Assembly (NCBI GenBank): GCA_964551015.1
Contig: CAZKBP010000021.1
Span: 1 to 64,000 of the forward strand
Source of the DNA: CAZKBP01 sp964551015
Lineage (GTDB): Bacteria > Bacteroidota > Bacteroidia > Cytophagales > Microscillaceae
Length of the DNA: 64,000 bases
Direction: 5' to 3'
In this document: one piece after another, positions 43,596 through 53,858 of the stretch
Layout: each line of letters begins with the position of its first letter
Numbering within the stretch: the first letter of the stretch is position 1
Translations under genes and position numbers: made by a program
The notes under the pieces: model-generated
What the model was told of the DNA's origin: nothing
The model's input: only the letters and a program-made list of their open reading frames with translations
The model's database searches: none

Positions 43596-46500
43596 TTAGC
43601 GAATTAGATTTACTTTGCCCTTGGCTTGTCTCTCTTCTCCATTGGTAAACCTAACCTGAACGTTCCAAACATATATGCCATTGGGTTGATTCAGGCCATC
43701 CCAGCCTAATTGGGTAGCTTCATCAACGTTTGATGTCTTGTACACTAAATTTCCTGCTCTATCGTAGATTTCAAAATTCACATCTACCACGTTGGGAGAT
43801 CGCAGTACAAACCGATCATTGCGCTGGTCTCCGTTCGGGGTAAAGGTATTGGGTAGTAGTATTTCGTCGTTGATGGAAATACACTTGACTTGACTGGGGT
43901 TTGATCCTCCAAGGGTATTAAAGGCCGTGATACGATAACAGTAGCGTTTGATATTAGGGAGCAAGTCGGTATCTACATAAGTATTCACGTCAGCTCCCAC
44001 CACGGCCACCGTGTCAAAACTGCCTCCATTATCGAGCGATCGTTCTACGTAAAAACCTTCTTCATTGAGTGATTGATCTTCCCAGAAAAGATCAATTTGC
44101 TCGGGTTCTTCGCTCATCACTTCCAAATTTAAAACCTCCTCGGGCAGGGTCTGAATGATGGTCACATTTCTGAATAGGGTTAGTGTATCCATGCCACCGT
44201 TTGCTATTCCACCGTTATCTTTTAGGGTAAAACCAAGACGTGTACTACCGATTTCTCCACTGAGGGTCAAGCGAATCCGCCCTTGATTGTTCTCATTATC
44301 AAAATCACCGCTAGAAGCTTGTAGCAGGGTTTCGTCTTCAATAGTGACCGACAAAATCTCTAGGTTTTGATCCTGCTCATTTGCTGGTCCTTCCGAAGCT
44401 TGAATTACAAGGTCAAAAGGTTCTCTATCACGATCCTCCAGTTGAATCTCTCCTGCTACCAAAGTATCGGCCAGGGTGATGTTTTCTAAAATCGGAGCGT
44501 CATTGACAGGCAGTACCTCCATAGTTATCTGAGCGATATTGGAGCTATCTTCTCCATCAAAAGCTTGGTAGCTAAAGTTATCTATTCCAAAGAAATCAGC
44601 GGCTGGACGATAGGTAAATGTAAGATTTTCTAAGGTCAGGGTTCCGTGTTCGGGTTGACTTACCACACGAGTGGTAATTTGCTCCTGAGGTGTATCTGCA
44701 TCGAGTACGGTCAGGTCTGCCGTACGTACGCTATCTTCCAGCACGCTGAAATTATCGTCTACAGCACCGGGGCGATTATCTTGAATATCTATGACCACTG
44801 TATCCACTCGCGTATCTTGCCCTCCGTTAAGCGTACCGCCATTGTCTTGGACAGTTAGGAAAATCAGGACCCTTCCTGCTTGCCCGGGCACTGGGCTAAA
44901 AGTCAACGTTGGATTCGTACCTAGGGGTGATATATTCAAGTTGTTCAATAGGTCAGGAAGATTTGCGGAAAATTGTAGATCAATAATATCCTGACCAGCT
45001 TCAATAGGGTCTATTTGAAAGCTAATATTTTGCTCTCCTGCATCACTATCGATGACGTACATATCCTCTAAGCCTACAATAATTGGTGGATCATTAACGG
45101 GATCAACAACTATCCTAACCGTTGCAGGATCGGAAAGGCTCTCTCCGTCCGTGGCCACATAAGTAAAAGAGTCTTCTCCAAAGAAGTTAATAGGCGGATT
45201 GTAAATGAAACTTCCATCTGCTGCCAACACCGCGCTTCCTCCCGCACTAGTGGCTATTTCGTCAGGCTCTGCCACGGACAAGCTCTCAGGCGTATCCACA
45301 TCTTCGTCGTTTGCCAGTAAGCCATTTTCAGTAGTTACTTCCAGCGTTTGCTCCTCATCTATTTCATAACTATCGGCTATGGCTATGGGTACATTTTGAA
45401 TTACCACGATCCGAACTTGCCGAATCAGAATATCCACGCCGTTTCGCTCGGTGCCTCCATCGTCTTGAAAGCGTAGAGTGAGTACAGTTTCTCCCGGATT
45501 GATTGGCGCAAAAGATAAGGCATTTTCTGTCAGGCTTATCTCTCCAATCACATCTGCTTGGCTTTCTAAGAAGGTAATATTTGAGAAGGTTTGCTCGCCC
45601 GCCTCCAAAGGCCCTGGGCTTAAATCAAAAGCAAAAGACAGAGGGCCTGCATTTTGATTCACGGTGATGAGCGTCTCCAAATCCTCGAGGACAGGGGCAT
45701 CATTGACGCGAAGTACATTGATGAAAACCGTGGCCGAGTCAGATTGATTATTGGCTTCATCTCTGAGCAAATAAGAAAAAGTATCTTCTCCAAAAAAGTT
45801 CGCGGGTGGATTGTAGGTAAAGCTACCGTTGGTATTCACGGCTAGGGTGCCACCTTGACTCGTGAGCGTAGATGCAAAAACCCGCAGATTCTCAGGCGGA
45901 CTATCCTCATCTAAGTCATTACCGAGTAAGCCTTGGGTGGCTTCTATGGTTAGTGCTGTATCTTCGTTTACCTCGTAATTATCATCTACGGCTATGGGTA
46001 CATTTTGAATCACCACGACTCGAACTTGCCGAATCAGAATATCCACGCCGTTTCGCTCGGTGCCTCCATCATCTTGAAAACGTAGAGTGAGAATGGTTTC
46101 TCCTGGATTGATTGGCGTAAAAGATAAATTACCTTCTGTCAGGCTTATCTCTCCAATCACATCTGCTTGGCTTGCAGTAAAAGTTGTACTTAAGAACCCC
46201 TCTGTCTCCAAAGGCCCTGGGCTTAAATCAAAAGCAAAAGACAGAGGCCCTGTATTCTGATTCACGGTGATGAGTGTGTCTAAGTTCTCGAGGACAGGGG
46301 CATCATTGACAGGTTGTACGTCCAGCGTGACCGCAGCGGTGTCTGATTGATTTCCTAATTCATCTTGAACCAGATAGCGGAATGAGTCCAATCCGAAAAA
46401 GTTGGGCGGTGGTATATAGTCAAAGCTGCCATCCGCATTCACCGCTAAGACGCCACCCGCACTGGTACTCGTCAGGCTTTCTGGGGCTACTACCGACAAG

Positions 46501-48881
46501 TCTTCTGGATTGCTATTCTCATCGGTATCATTGCTCAATAAGCCTCCGCTGGCATCAACAGAAAGTGTGCTGTCTTCAATGGCAGAATAGTTGTCATTAT
46601 TAGCCACAGGCACATCTTGCACAATACGAATCGTGAGTGTAAATACCAGTGTATCCACGCCCCCATTGGCGGTTCCTCCGTTGTCTTGAATAAAGATTTG
46701 TAAAACAACCGTACCTGAGTTCTGGGGATTAAATTGTAAAATCGTGTCTTGATTAGAAAAATTAAGGTCGAGTGCTGTGATTAACATCGGTGCACTACTA
46801 CTGACAATACGTACTCCACTGGCATCTTCGTTAATTTCCTGTGTATTCGGCTCTGGATCAGGGCCTACTCCAAGCGTCAGATTAAGGCGAATTAAAGGTT
46901 CGCTGGCATTGACCGTGATTTCACTATTCAAACCTTCCAAGGTAGGGGCATCATTCACGTCCTGTACGCGAAGTGTAACTGTGGCCGAGTCAGAGCGATT
47001 GCCGAAATCATCCTCGGCCAGATATTGGAAAGAATCTATCCCAAAAAAGTGTTCGGGTGGATTGTAACTGAAGCTTCCATCCGCGTTTAGGATCACCTCG
47101 CCCCCTGCCGTGGTGGGAAAAGTACCAGTGCCCGCCACCTGAAAGCTCCCGCCTGGGGTACAATCTTCATTCTGGTCATTGGTCAGCACGCCTTCTCCTG
47201 CCCCGATTGTCCAGAGGCTGTCTTCTAATACATCGTAGGCATCATCTTGTGTTAGTGGTCTTTCCCGAATGACCTTAAAGATCAAGGTATCCACCCTCTC
47301 CCCTCCTTCACTATCTGTTACCCTAAAAGGAATCATCGCCGTACCAGGTTCAATGCCCTGATAAGTAACAATCACATCTCCACTGGCTGCGGCTAACTCT
47401 CGGTCAAATCTCGAGTTAACCTGAATATTAAGGGCTGTGTCATTTATATCAGTACTAAAAATAGTTTGCGATTCTTCTTCACCTCCTCCCACGTCTACTC
47501 GGAAGGTAATCGTTTGCTGCTCTGCCTCTACACTTACACAAATCGTATCCTGAGGGAAGCCAGAGATTCGGGGGGGATCATTGATAGGGTTTACGTTAAT
47601 AATCACTTGGGCTTCATTAGAAACAGTTCCATTCTCTGCTCTGATCTGATAACGGAACGTATCTGTACCAAAAAAATCGGGGTCAGGTTGGTAGGTAAAA
47701 GTCCCGTCACGATTGATCTCTAATACTTGCCCTTGAGTGGGTGCTGATGTTATCACGATCTCTGCTACCGCTAACGCCGCTATGGTGTCATTATTGAGAA
47801 GCCCTACAAGGGGGTCGTTGACGGTGAGGAGTTCATCTTCATCAATGGTGTAATCATCATCCACAGCCACGAGATTTCCTGTTTCATCGTCGGTGATGGT
47901 CAGGGTGAATTGACTTTGTGGGGTGTTGGTACTCGCATTGTTAACTTCATCAACTTGGAATGCAACCGTCTCGTTGCCTTCTACTAGATTATCCTGAATG
48001 ACTTGTAAAAGCTCGACCTCGCGCGTATTATTATTTTGATTAAAAGAGAGTGTGATGGGGAAATTTTGCACCGCAGTAAAATCTGTTTCCTCGAGCGCAC
48101 TCCCTCCCGCCACAAGGTTCAACCGTACCACCGAGGCCGGCCGGATGTATCCAATGCGTTCAACAAGAATGCTATAAGTTTGATTATTTCCTTCTGATAT
48201 CTCGGTTACCGCATTTTTGTCAAACCAAACCGAAGGAGGATTATTAGGATCAGCAGGCGCGTCTGTAAATGCAGCCGGAGTGATGGAAAAATCATCTAGA
48301 AGAATCCTTTGCTCCTCTCCAACGACATCCAGAAGAAAGCGAAAATGCCCGATACCAGTAGCAGATGCTACATACGGGATACTTACTTGCTTCCACTCAC
48401 CTGCACTGATTTCCGTATCTACGTCAATAGTTGCTAAGGACGTATAGTTGGCATTACCCGCTAAATCAGGAATGTCTACCTGCACGTCAATGAGGTTAGT
48501 ACCGTTGTCGTTAATTTTAGTATACCAGAAAGAGATTTCATAGGTATTTCCTAATTGGAAATTAAAACGGGGGCTGAGGACATCTCCCCTAATTCCAGCA
48601 TTACCTAAATCTGAGCGAATACCATTCGCGCTGTTTCTCCCAAAACCTGGGCCGGCAAACACTTTACCCAAACTAGTGGTCCAAGCACCATAACCCAAGT
48701 ATCTGACGCTTCCATTGACAGGGGAAGGGAGCGGGTTGTTAAGTGGCGTTATAAAATTCCCACTGGGATTAAAGCGACTACCTTCCTCAAAGTCTTCTTC
48801 GTAAGTTTGACTCTGAATAGGTTCGTATAATCCAATCAGGAATAGAAAAAAGAAGGTGGTTAATATTTTGTGCTTATCCAT
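43596..48881 (-). CDS. SprB-like multidomain surface adhesin with T9SS type B signal
   Basis: A 1761-residue exported protein. A signal peptide (ending IQSQ) is followed by a jelly-roll-like domain (about 27-210), a Calx-beta domain (about 219-333), and six cadherin-like tandem repeats with EDxxL, GLLxND and NFFGxDSFxY motifs, alternating with other beta domains. A fibronectin-III domain and a type B sorting domain end it (LPNTFTPNGDQRNDRF, IYDRAGNLVY, YVWNVQVRF). It would be exported through the type IX system to the cell surface. The PorP/SprF-OmpA gene follows by 28 bp, as in the sprB-sprF arrangement of Flavobacterium. Confidence 0.93.
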   Translation of the reverse strand: MDKHKILTTFFFLFLIGLYEPIQSQTYEEDFEEGSRFNPSGNFITPLNNPLPSPVNGSVRYLGYGAWTTSLGKVFAGPGFGRNSANGIRSDLGNAGIRGDVLSPRFNFQLGNTYEISFWYTKINDNGTNLIDVQVDIPDLAGNANYTSLATIDVDTEISAGEWKQVSIPYVASATGIGHFRFLLDVVGEEQRILLDDFSITPAAFTDAPADPNNPPSVWFDKNAVTEISEGNNQTYSILVERIGYIRPASVVRLNLVAGGSALEETDFTAVQNFPITLSFNQNNNTREVELLQVIQDNLVEGNETVAFQVDEVNNASTNTPQSQFTLTITDDETGNLVAVDDDYTIDEDELLTVNDPLVGLLNNDTIAALAVAEIVITSAPTQGQVLEINRDGTFTYQPDPDFFGTDTFRYQIRAENGTVSNEAQVIINVNPINDPPRISGFPQDTICVSVEAEQQTITFRVDVGGGEEESQTIFSTDINDTALNIQVNSRFDRELAAASGDVIVTYQGIEPGTAMIPFRVTDSEGGERVDTLIFKVIRERPLTQDDAYDVLEDSLWTIGAGEGVLTNDQNEDCTPGGSFQVAGTGTFPTTAGGEVILNADGSFSYNPPEHFFGIDSFQYLAEDDFGNRSDSATVTLRVQDVNDAPTLEGLNSEITVNASEPLIRLNLTLGVGPDPEPNTQEINEDASGVRIVSSSAPMLITALDLNFSNQDTILQFNPQNSGTVVLQIFIQDNGGTANGGVDTLVFTLTIRIVQDVPVANNDNYSAIEDSTLSVDASGGLLSNDTDENSNPEDLSVVAPESLTSTSAGGVLAVNADGSFDYIPPPNFFGLDSFRYLVQDELGNQSDTAAVTLDVQPVNDAPVLENLDTLITVNQNTGPLSFAFDLSPGPLETEGFLSTTFTASQADVIGEISLTEGNLSFTPINPGETILTLRFQDDGGTERNGVDILIRQVRVVVIQNVPIAVDDNYEVNEDTALTIEATQGLLGNDLDEDSPPENLRVFASTLTSQGGTLAVNTNGSFTYNPPANFFGEDTFSYLLRDEANNQSDSATVFINVLRVNDAPVLEDLETLITVNQNAGPLSFAFDLSPGPLEAGEQTFSNITFLESQADVIGEISLTENALSFAPINPGETVLTLRFQDDGGTERNGVDILIRQVRIVVIQNVPIAIADSYEIDEEQTLEVTTENGLLANDEDVDTPESLSVAEPDEIATSAGGSAVLAADGSFIYNPPINFFGEDSFTYVATDGESLSDPATVRIVVDPVNDPPIIVGLEDMYVIDSDAGEQNISFQIDPIEAGQDIIDLQFSANLPDLLNNLNISPLGTNPTLTFSPVPGQAGRVLIFLTVQDNGGTLNGGQDTRVDTVVIDIQDNRPGAVDDNFSVLEDSVRTADLTVLDADTPQEQITTRVVSQPEHGTLTLENLTFTYRPAADFFGIDNFSYQAFDGEDSSNIAQITMEVLPVNDAPILENITLADTLVAGEIQLEDRDREPFDLVIQASEGPANEQDQNLEILSVTIEDETLLQASSGDFDNENNQGRIRLTLSGEIGSTRLGFTLKDNGGIANGGMDTLTLFRNVTIIQTLPEEVLNLEVMSEEPEQIDLFWEDQSLNEEGFYVERSLDNGGSFDTVAVVGADVNTYVDTDLLPNIKRYCYRITAFNTLGGSNPSQVKCISINDEILLPNTFTPNGDQRNDRFVLRSPNVVDVNFEIYDRAGNLVYKTSNVDEATQLGWDGLNQPNGIYVWNVQVRFTNGEERQAKGKVNLIR
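45380..46265 (-). repeat. 609-bp internal duplication in the adhesin gene
   Basis: The text around 45380-45660 recurs nearly word for word at 45989-46269, with the string CGAATCAGAATATCCACGCC at 45421 and 46030. The 609-bp step equals 203 codons, one complete repeat unit. High DNA identity suggests recent duplication or gene conversion. Confidence 0.8.
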
Positions 48882-49328
48882 AAACCAATCGTGGATCAGT
48901 TGCGGTTAATTTAGTACAGACTCTAAAACTTACATGATCGCAATGGAATGAGTTAAGCAGAACATCAATCCTTAGAAGAATGGTATGAAACTGTAATCTA
49001 CTTTTATCTAGGGCTATGAAGAAATAATTTGTGCCTTCACAATGATGGTATAAAGATACTAAATACTTTCGAGCAAAAAAACATCCTTTGTTTATACTAC
49101 GTGATTTTTCTACTTTTCTTGCATTTACTGATGATAAAGTTTTATAAACCCCGTAAATATCAAGCGATGTACGATAAGTCTCACTCTTTCGAGGCCTTTT
49201 CTCTGGTTTTTCTCAATATGTGTGTATAGAAGCAAGCCAAGGGGCACTGTATTCCCTCCCGAACGCTCCCTTACTCAAACACTAAGAACCAGTGCTTTTC
49301 GGAAAAAAATACAGAACGTTCATTGAGT
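48882..49328. other. Intergenic region between two T9SS cargo genes
   Basis: About 450 bp without a convincing gene. A 66-codon frame at 49029-49229 is Leu/Phe/Lys-rich with no family, and is not called. Confidence 0.4.
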
Positions 49329-52151
49329 CTAGTCAATGACCAGCTTTTTAGTAAAATGATGTGTATCGGTATGGAACCGGAGGAGATAAGTCCCACTCGC
49401 CAAGGAGCTAATATCAATGGGAAAAGCTTTCAATGCCCCCTGAGGAAGTAATTGCCACTGATGCTCCAGACGACCTTGGACATTAATCAGTTCAATTTCG
49501 CGTAAAGGCTCAGTAGGATTACTCCAATCCAGCAAAAGCACATCTCTTGTTGGGTTCGGATAGATTTTTGTGTTAATTTCTAATAAGCTCCCTCCTTCTG
49601 AGGCAATAATGGCTCCTCGGATGTTGCTAGGCAAAGAAGATCCCGCAATATTAAAAGCAATGACTCGGTAGAAATACTGGCTATCTGTATCCACGGTGGT
49701 ATCTTCATAAGTATTCGTGTTGCTCACCAGAGAATCCATAAACTGAAAGGTGTTTGCCTCTCCTACGGCTCGCTCTATGATAAAGCCTGCCTCTGGTGGC
49801 GAAGTAAGGTTTGTACTCCACTGCAAATTCACATGACCAGACTGATTGCTCAGTACATTCTCCAAAATAGGAGCCATGGGTGGTTCGGTAATATTTCCTA
49901 AACCATTCTCTGGGCTGGTAGTAGCGAGCGTAAAAAAACCGAATAGGTTGACAAGCGCTTCTGAATCAATCTGCCCGGTTTGAATGTTAGAGACTGGGTT
50001 ATTGGGAATAACCGCGGGAATGTTTAGCCAACGGTTCGTGCTTGCTTGCCATCTTGCAATACTAAGTTCTTCTAAGGCTGAAATGCCGCTACGCGATCCA
50101 TCTTTCCAGAATAAAGAAACTCTGGCAGAAGCCGTTCCTTCGTGATTTAAACGCCAGTGTTCTAAGCGACTGGCAAAGGCCAATGGCTCGGTTGTATTTA
50201 ACTCTCCTACTGGGGTGTTGATATCAAAATCAACGGGAAAATACTCGGCGGTAAAAGTAGCATTTTCACTTAGCTCAGAGATGCGAAGGGGAGCCCAAAT
50301 ATTGTTCTTACCAAGCGGAAAAGTGAAGTCTGTATCTCCAATCTTACGCATCGAGCCATTTACATAGCTACCAGGATTACCTTCATTGCTGGTGGCATTT
50401 TCTGCCAAGGTCAAGATATTTTGGGGAGTGGTATTAATCACTCCCGAGCTAAGCACAAGTTGATCGTTGATATTGGTTGGAGAGGCCAAATTCAAGCCTG
50501 CGGCGTTGTCTATTTCTAGGGCGAAAAAAGACGTTTCTTGGCCAGAAATGGTCTGTGGGCTGCTTCCATTGAATATTACTCTGCCATTTTCAAGCAGAAA
50601 ATTTGTACCACCTTCGCTTGCTGTAAAGTTTTCTTGTACGAAGATATCTGCGCCTGCTAACTGCTTCAGGTTGTTCCCCCCTACGGCCAGGTTGGCATAA
50701 GTAATCGCACGAATCGTTTGTGGGGATGTGCCATTGTAATTTACTGTATTGCCGGGTGTATTTGCCGTCAGGTTGCCATTCGGTAAGGGAAGCTCTGAGC
50801 CCTGATAATTTAAAGCAGAGTTGGCGGCCTGTGCCCAGTTAGCGGTTCCGGTTAGATTGCCCGTGATGGTTACTCCGGCTGTATTTTGGTTGGTTATATT
50901 GGCTTGGAGATTGACATTTCCATCCAGATTCAAGGCGGCATTACCGCTTAAAATTTGATCATTTGTTCCTGCAAAACTAATATTGTCTGCTCCTATGTTC
51001 GTGGCTCCATTACTGGTAATATTGCCTGCAAAGGTAGCGGAAGTAGCATTTTCTATCGTCAGGCTACCCTCGACAGCTACCAAGCCTCCAAAGGTATGAG
51101 CTACGTTTTGGCTTGCCAGAAGTATGCTTCCTGCGCGTACTTCCAAGACATTTGCAATAGTTAGCCCGCCTTGATCAGTTTTGATATCGCTCCCAGCAGT
51201 GATTAGATTATGATAAGGAACGGAGCGAACCGTTTGAGGAGCATTGGCATCGTAGAATACTCGATTTCCCTCTGCACCTGCCTCGAAATTAGCAATATCC
51301 ATAGTAGAGCCTCTAAAACGAAGGACGGCATTATCGCCATTTGCCCAAGTACCTGTACCCGATAAGCTTTGGCTAATGATCGTATTGGTATTGTTGGTAA
51401 TGGTTACGCCGGTAACTGTCACGGGCGCATTGAGCGTAATGCTACTGTTTCCTTCTAAAATTAATTCAGAATTACTGACATTGATTTGGCCAGCCGTGAT
51501 GTTGATGGGTTGATTTGCGGTGATGGTTTGGGGGGTGGCTCCTTCAAAAGAAATTATATCATTTGTAGAAATTTCCAGAGTAGCCCCTGCATTTACGGAA
51601 ATGTTACCTTCAAAAATACAGGTGGAGCCATTCTGTATCACGAAACTACCATTCTCTACTGCTACATTTCCCAAAAAAGAGTTCTGCCCATTATCATCTG
51701 AGTCAGAAAAAGTACCTCTTACGATAGTATTTCCAGAAACTTCAATATTGGCTTCACCTATCTCTAGCGTTACTCCATCATCAATTGTAAGGTCTTCTGT
51801 AACATTCAGTGTTCCATTCGAAAAATTTGTTGAGCCATTTGTTCTATTTATGATCAGAGTAGCAGTACTAATTGTGCGATTTTCTGTTTCTGTGATAATT
51901 AATTGCCCATTGTTTTCAATAGTCAAACTAATCAATGGATTGCCGGGTGAAACTGAGGCATCAAAAGTTACTTCGTGCAATAAAATCACCTCATCTCCTC
52001 CCGTGGGCACAACGCCCCCTTGCCAAGTATTAGGATTGCTCCATAGACCATTTTGTACGCTCCGAATTTGCCCATAAGACACGCTCCAAAAAGCGGTACT
52101 GATCCAAAGTAAGCCGAATAGGACAGTTCGGCGATAAAATATTTTTTCCAT
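49329..52151 (-). CDS. T9SS type A cargo protein with G8-like and fibronectin domains
   Basis: A 940-residue exported protein. A signal peptide (ending VSYGQ) precedes a G8-like start (WSNPNTWQGGVVPTGGDEVIL), a long series of Asn/Gly/Thr-rich beta-helix-like repeats, a fibronectin-III domain (about 790-880), and a C-terminal type A sorting signal (IYPNPTRDVLLLDW, INVQGR, GTYLLRF). The ATG at 52151 puts the signal peptide first. Beta-helix with a G8 start suggests a carbohydrate-binding or adhesion role at the cell surface. It may be co-transcribed with the two genes upstream. Confidence 0.9.
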   Translation of the reverse strand: MEKIFYRRTVLFGLLWISTAFWSVSYGQIRSVQNGLWSNPNTWQGGVVPTGGDEVILLHEVTFDASVSPGNPLISLTIENNGQLIITETENRTISTATLIINRTNGSTNFSNGTLNVTEDLTIDDGVTLEIGEANIEVSGNTIVRGTFSDSDDNGQNSFLGNVAVENGSFVIQNGSTCIFEGNISVNAGATLEISTNDIISFEGATPQTITANQPINITAGQINVSNSELILEGNSSITLNAPVTVTGVTITNNTNTIISQSLSGTGTWANGDNAVLRFRGSTMDIANFEAGAEGNRVFYDANAPQTVRSVPYHNLITAGSDIKTDQGGLTIANVLEVRAGSILLASQNVAHTFGGLVAVEGSLTIENATSATFAGNITSNGATNIGADNISFAGTNDQILSGNAALNLDGNVNLQANITNQNTAGVTITGNLTGTANWAQAANSALNYQGSELPLPNGNLTANTPGNTVNYNGTSPQTIRAITYANLAVGGNNLKQLAGADIFVQENFTASEGGTNFLLENGRVIFNGSSPQTISGQETSFFALEIDNAAGLNLASPTNINDQLVLSSGVINTTPQNILTLAENATSNEGNPGSYVNGSMRKIGDTDFTFPLGKNNIWAPLRISELSENATFTAEYFPVDFDINTPVGELNTTEPLAFASRLEHWRLNHEGTASARVSLFWKDGSRSGISALEELSIARWQASTNRWLNIPAVIPNNPVSNIQTGQIDSEALVNLFGFFTLATTSPENGLGNITEPPMAPILENVLSNQSGHVNLQWSTNLTSPPEAGFIIERAVGEANTFQFMDSLVSNTNTYEDTTVDTDSQYFYRVIAFNIAGSSLPSNIRGAIIASEGGSLLEINTKIYPNPTRDVLLLDWSNPTEPLREIELINVQGRLEHQWQLLPQGALKAFPIDISSLASGTYLLRFHTDTHHFTKKLVID

Positions 52152-52280
52152 AGTGAATCCCGAGTTAAGTGAAATATTGAAAAATGGCTTCAATCGTTGC
52201 CCGTTGTCATTTGTTGGTCATGCGTTCCTCCTGCAAGACCTTAGTATCCATTCTTAGTAGACGATCAATCCCGAAAGTAG

Positions 52281-53033
52281 CTACTCAGATATGGTCCGAA
52301 AGCGTACTACGTTCCCGTAGCGAACGTGGAGCGTGGCGTCCTCTGGTAAATTGGGGTTGGCACTCAGTGTATAGCTACGCACATAATACACCCGATCAGG
52401 AGCCAGATCACTCAGATTACTGGTGAAGGCATCTCCTGTATCAGCCAAAGCAGTGGTATCCAAGGCAGACTCAATGGTCACCTCCGGTTGATCTCCCCAG
52501 CAATGACCATACGTGGAAATAGGAAAATTACCTGCTGTTCGGTTTACTTCACCGACCGCACGAGCCGTGTTCGTACTAATATTATCCACAGAAATAGTTT
52601 TGGGAATAGAGAGGAAGCCAATGACAGGTACTTCAAAAACCACTGAAGGGCTGTAAACAGGTAAGTTATTGGGCAGTTGAACATAAGCCCGTACAAAATA
52701 TCGCGACCCCGGTGTCAATCCTCTGATAACACTGCTAAAATCTTGGACTTGATCGAGAGGCCCCAAAGTATCGCGATTGTCTTCCAGCACGGGGTTCTCG
52801 TGGGTGGCCCAGCAGTGTCCGTGCTGGATAAATCGGGCACCTTCTTGCCTACTAATAAGTCCACTAAAAACCATCGCACTATCTGCACGATCAAATACGA
52901 TGATGGCCTCGTCGATGGAAAGCACATTGCGAGGATCAAGGTCAAAATCGATTACGTTTTCACAGCTCGCCAGTATAAAGGGCAATGAGGCAAAGACGAG
53001 CAACGCAAGAGTTTGGTTGAGAGAGTAATTCAT
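52281..53033 (-). CDS. Lipoprotein with two fibronectin-like GHCW domains
   Basis: A 250-residue exported lipoprotein (lipobox LASC). It has two beta-sandwich domains, each marked by a HGHCW motif and an ending such as RYFVRAYVQL or VYYVRSYTLS. These are the fibronectin-like modules common in Bacteroidota surface proteins. It lies 28 bp downstream of the gene at 53061 and upstream of the T9SS cargo gene, so an operon is likely. Confidence 0.8.
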   Translation of the reverse strand: MNYSLNQTLALLVFASLPFILASCENVIDFDLDPRNVLSIDEAIIVFDRADSAMVFSGLISRQEGARFIQHGHCWATHENPVLEDNRDTLGPLDQVQDFSSVIRGLTPGSRYFVRAYVQLPNNLPVYSPSVVFEVPVIGFLSIPKTISVDNISTNTARAVGEVNRTAGNFPISTYGHCWGDQPEVTIESALDTTALADTGDAFTSNLSDLAPDRVYYVRSYTLSANPNLPEDATLHVRYGNVVRFRTISE

Positions 53034-53060
53034 ATCTATCTGGTTTTGTGTAAGATATGT

Positions 53061-53858
53061 CTAATAATGGAACGAAAGGCTCAGGCCAGGCACGCCCCAT
53101 ACAGATTTATAACTAAGCTTTAACCGTTTGTCATAAGCTTCGTTTTTCTCTAATACACGCTTTTTTTCCTTTTGGTTTCGGCATCCCTTCCAAGCGACCT
53201 GCAAAATATCGGCTGCCCAGATTGCTCCTCCGATCAGTAAAGAGATAGACGATACAATACGTTGTTTCTCGGAGCGATCAAAAAGTTTTTCTGCCTCTTG
53301 GCGATTATCTGCCTCTAAATAACGTTGCCGGTTGCGGTCGGAGCGAAGCCGAAAAAAGATCCCCGTCCCCACGAACAAATAAGTAGGAGCCGCCACGTAA
53401 ACCCATTTCCATTTTTTATCTTCATCTTTAAAGCGTACGTAATTATTGCCTAACCCGGGCAAATAGGCAGAACGAAGACAAGCCTGGGGGCCATCTAGGT
53501 TAAGTACACTGGGTTTGTAGGTTGCCCAAATCTTGAAACGGACATTTTGCCCAAAAAAGTTCGGCTTTTCCTTGAAATAATCCCATACAATTACCTTATT
53601 ACTACCCGCCAGAATATCTTCCCCCACGTGTCCCTGGGTATATTCGAGGGGGCCTTCGTAGTTTTTACCCGCATCCTGCGAAAAAAAGAGCCTCACGTGG
53701 TATTGGAATTGGCGGCTACTATCTTCTTGAATATGATAGGGAATGATGAGCTTTCTATGTCTGTGGTCTACCCTGACCCGGTCTTGATCGATTCTTTGTG
53801 TGTATCCCGTGGTCGCCACGCTGAAAAGTACCAAAATAAACAGAGAGAACTTGTGCAC
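53061..53858 (-). CDS. Secreted or membrane protein of unknown function
   Basis: A 265-residue protein with a signal peptide (ending TTGYTQR). A beta-rich N-terminal half (VRVDHRHRKLIIPYHI, YHVRLFFSQDAGKNY) is followed by two hydrophobic stretches near 152-168 and 203-221 and a basic Lys/Arg region. The start is a GTG, as no ATG is near. I recognise no family. It is first in a likely three-gene unit with the lipoprotein and the T9SS cargo protein. Confidence 0.65.
   Translation of the reverse strand: MHKFSLFILVLFSVATTGYTQRIDQDRVRVDHRHRKLIIPYHIQEDSSRQFQYHVRLFFSQDAGKNYEGPLEYTQGHVGEDILAGSNKVIVWDYFKEKPNFFGQNVRFKIWATYKPSVLNLDGPQACLRSAYLPGLGNNYVRFKDEDKKWKWVYVAAPTYLFVGTGIFFRLRSDRNRQRYLEADNRQEAEKLFDRSEKQRIVSSISLLIGGAIWAADILQVAWKGCRNQKEKKRVLEKNEAYDKRLKLSYKSVWGVPGLSLSFHY

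Noticed and set aside
43596..48881. Regular repeats as a CRISPR array
   Set aside because: The repeats are in-frame protein domains of about 200 residues with no short spacers.
49029..49229. 66-codon hydrophobic frame
   Set aside because: Low-complexity Leu/Phe/Lys composition in an AT-rich spacer; no support.
52184..52426. 80-codon plus-strand frame
   Set aside because: It overlaps the lipoprotein gene on the other strand and has no family.
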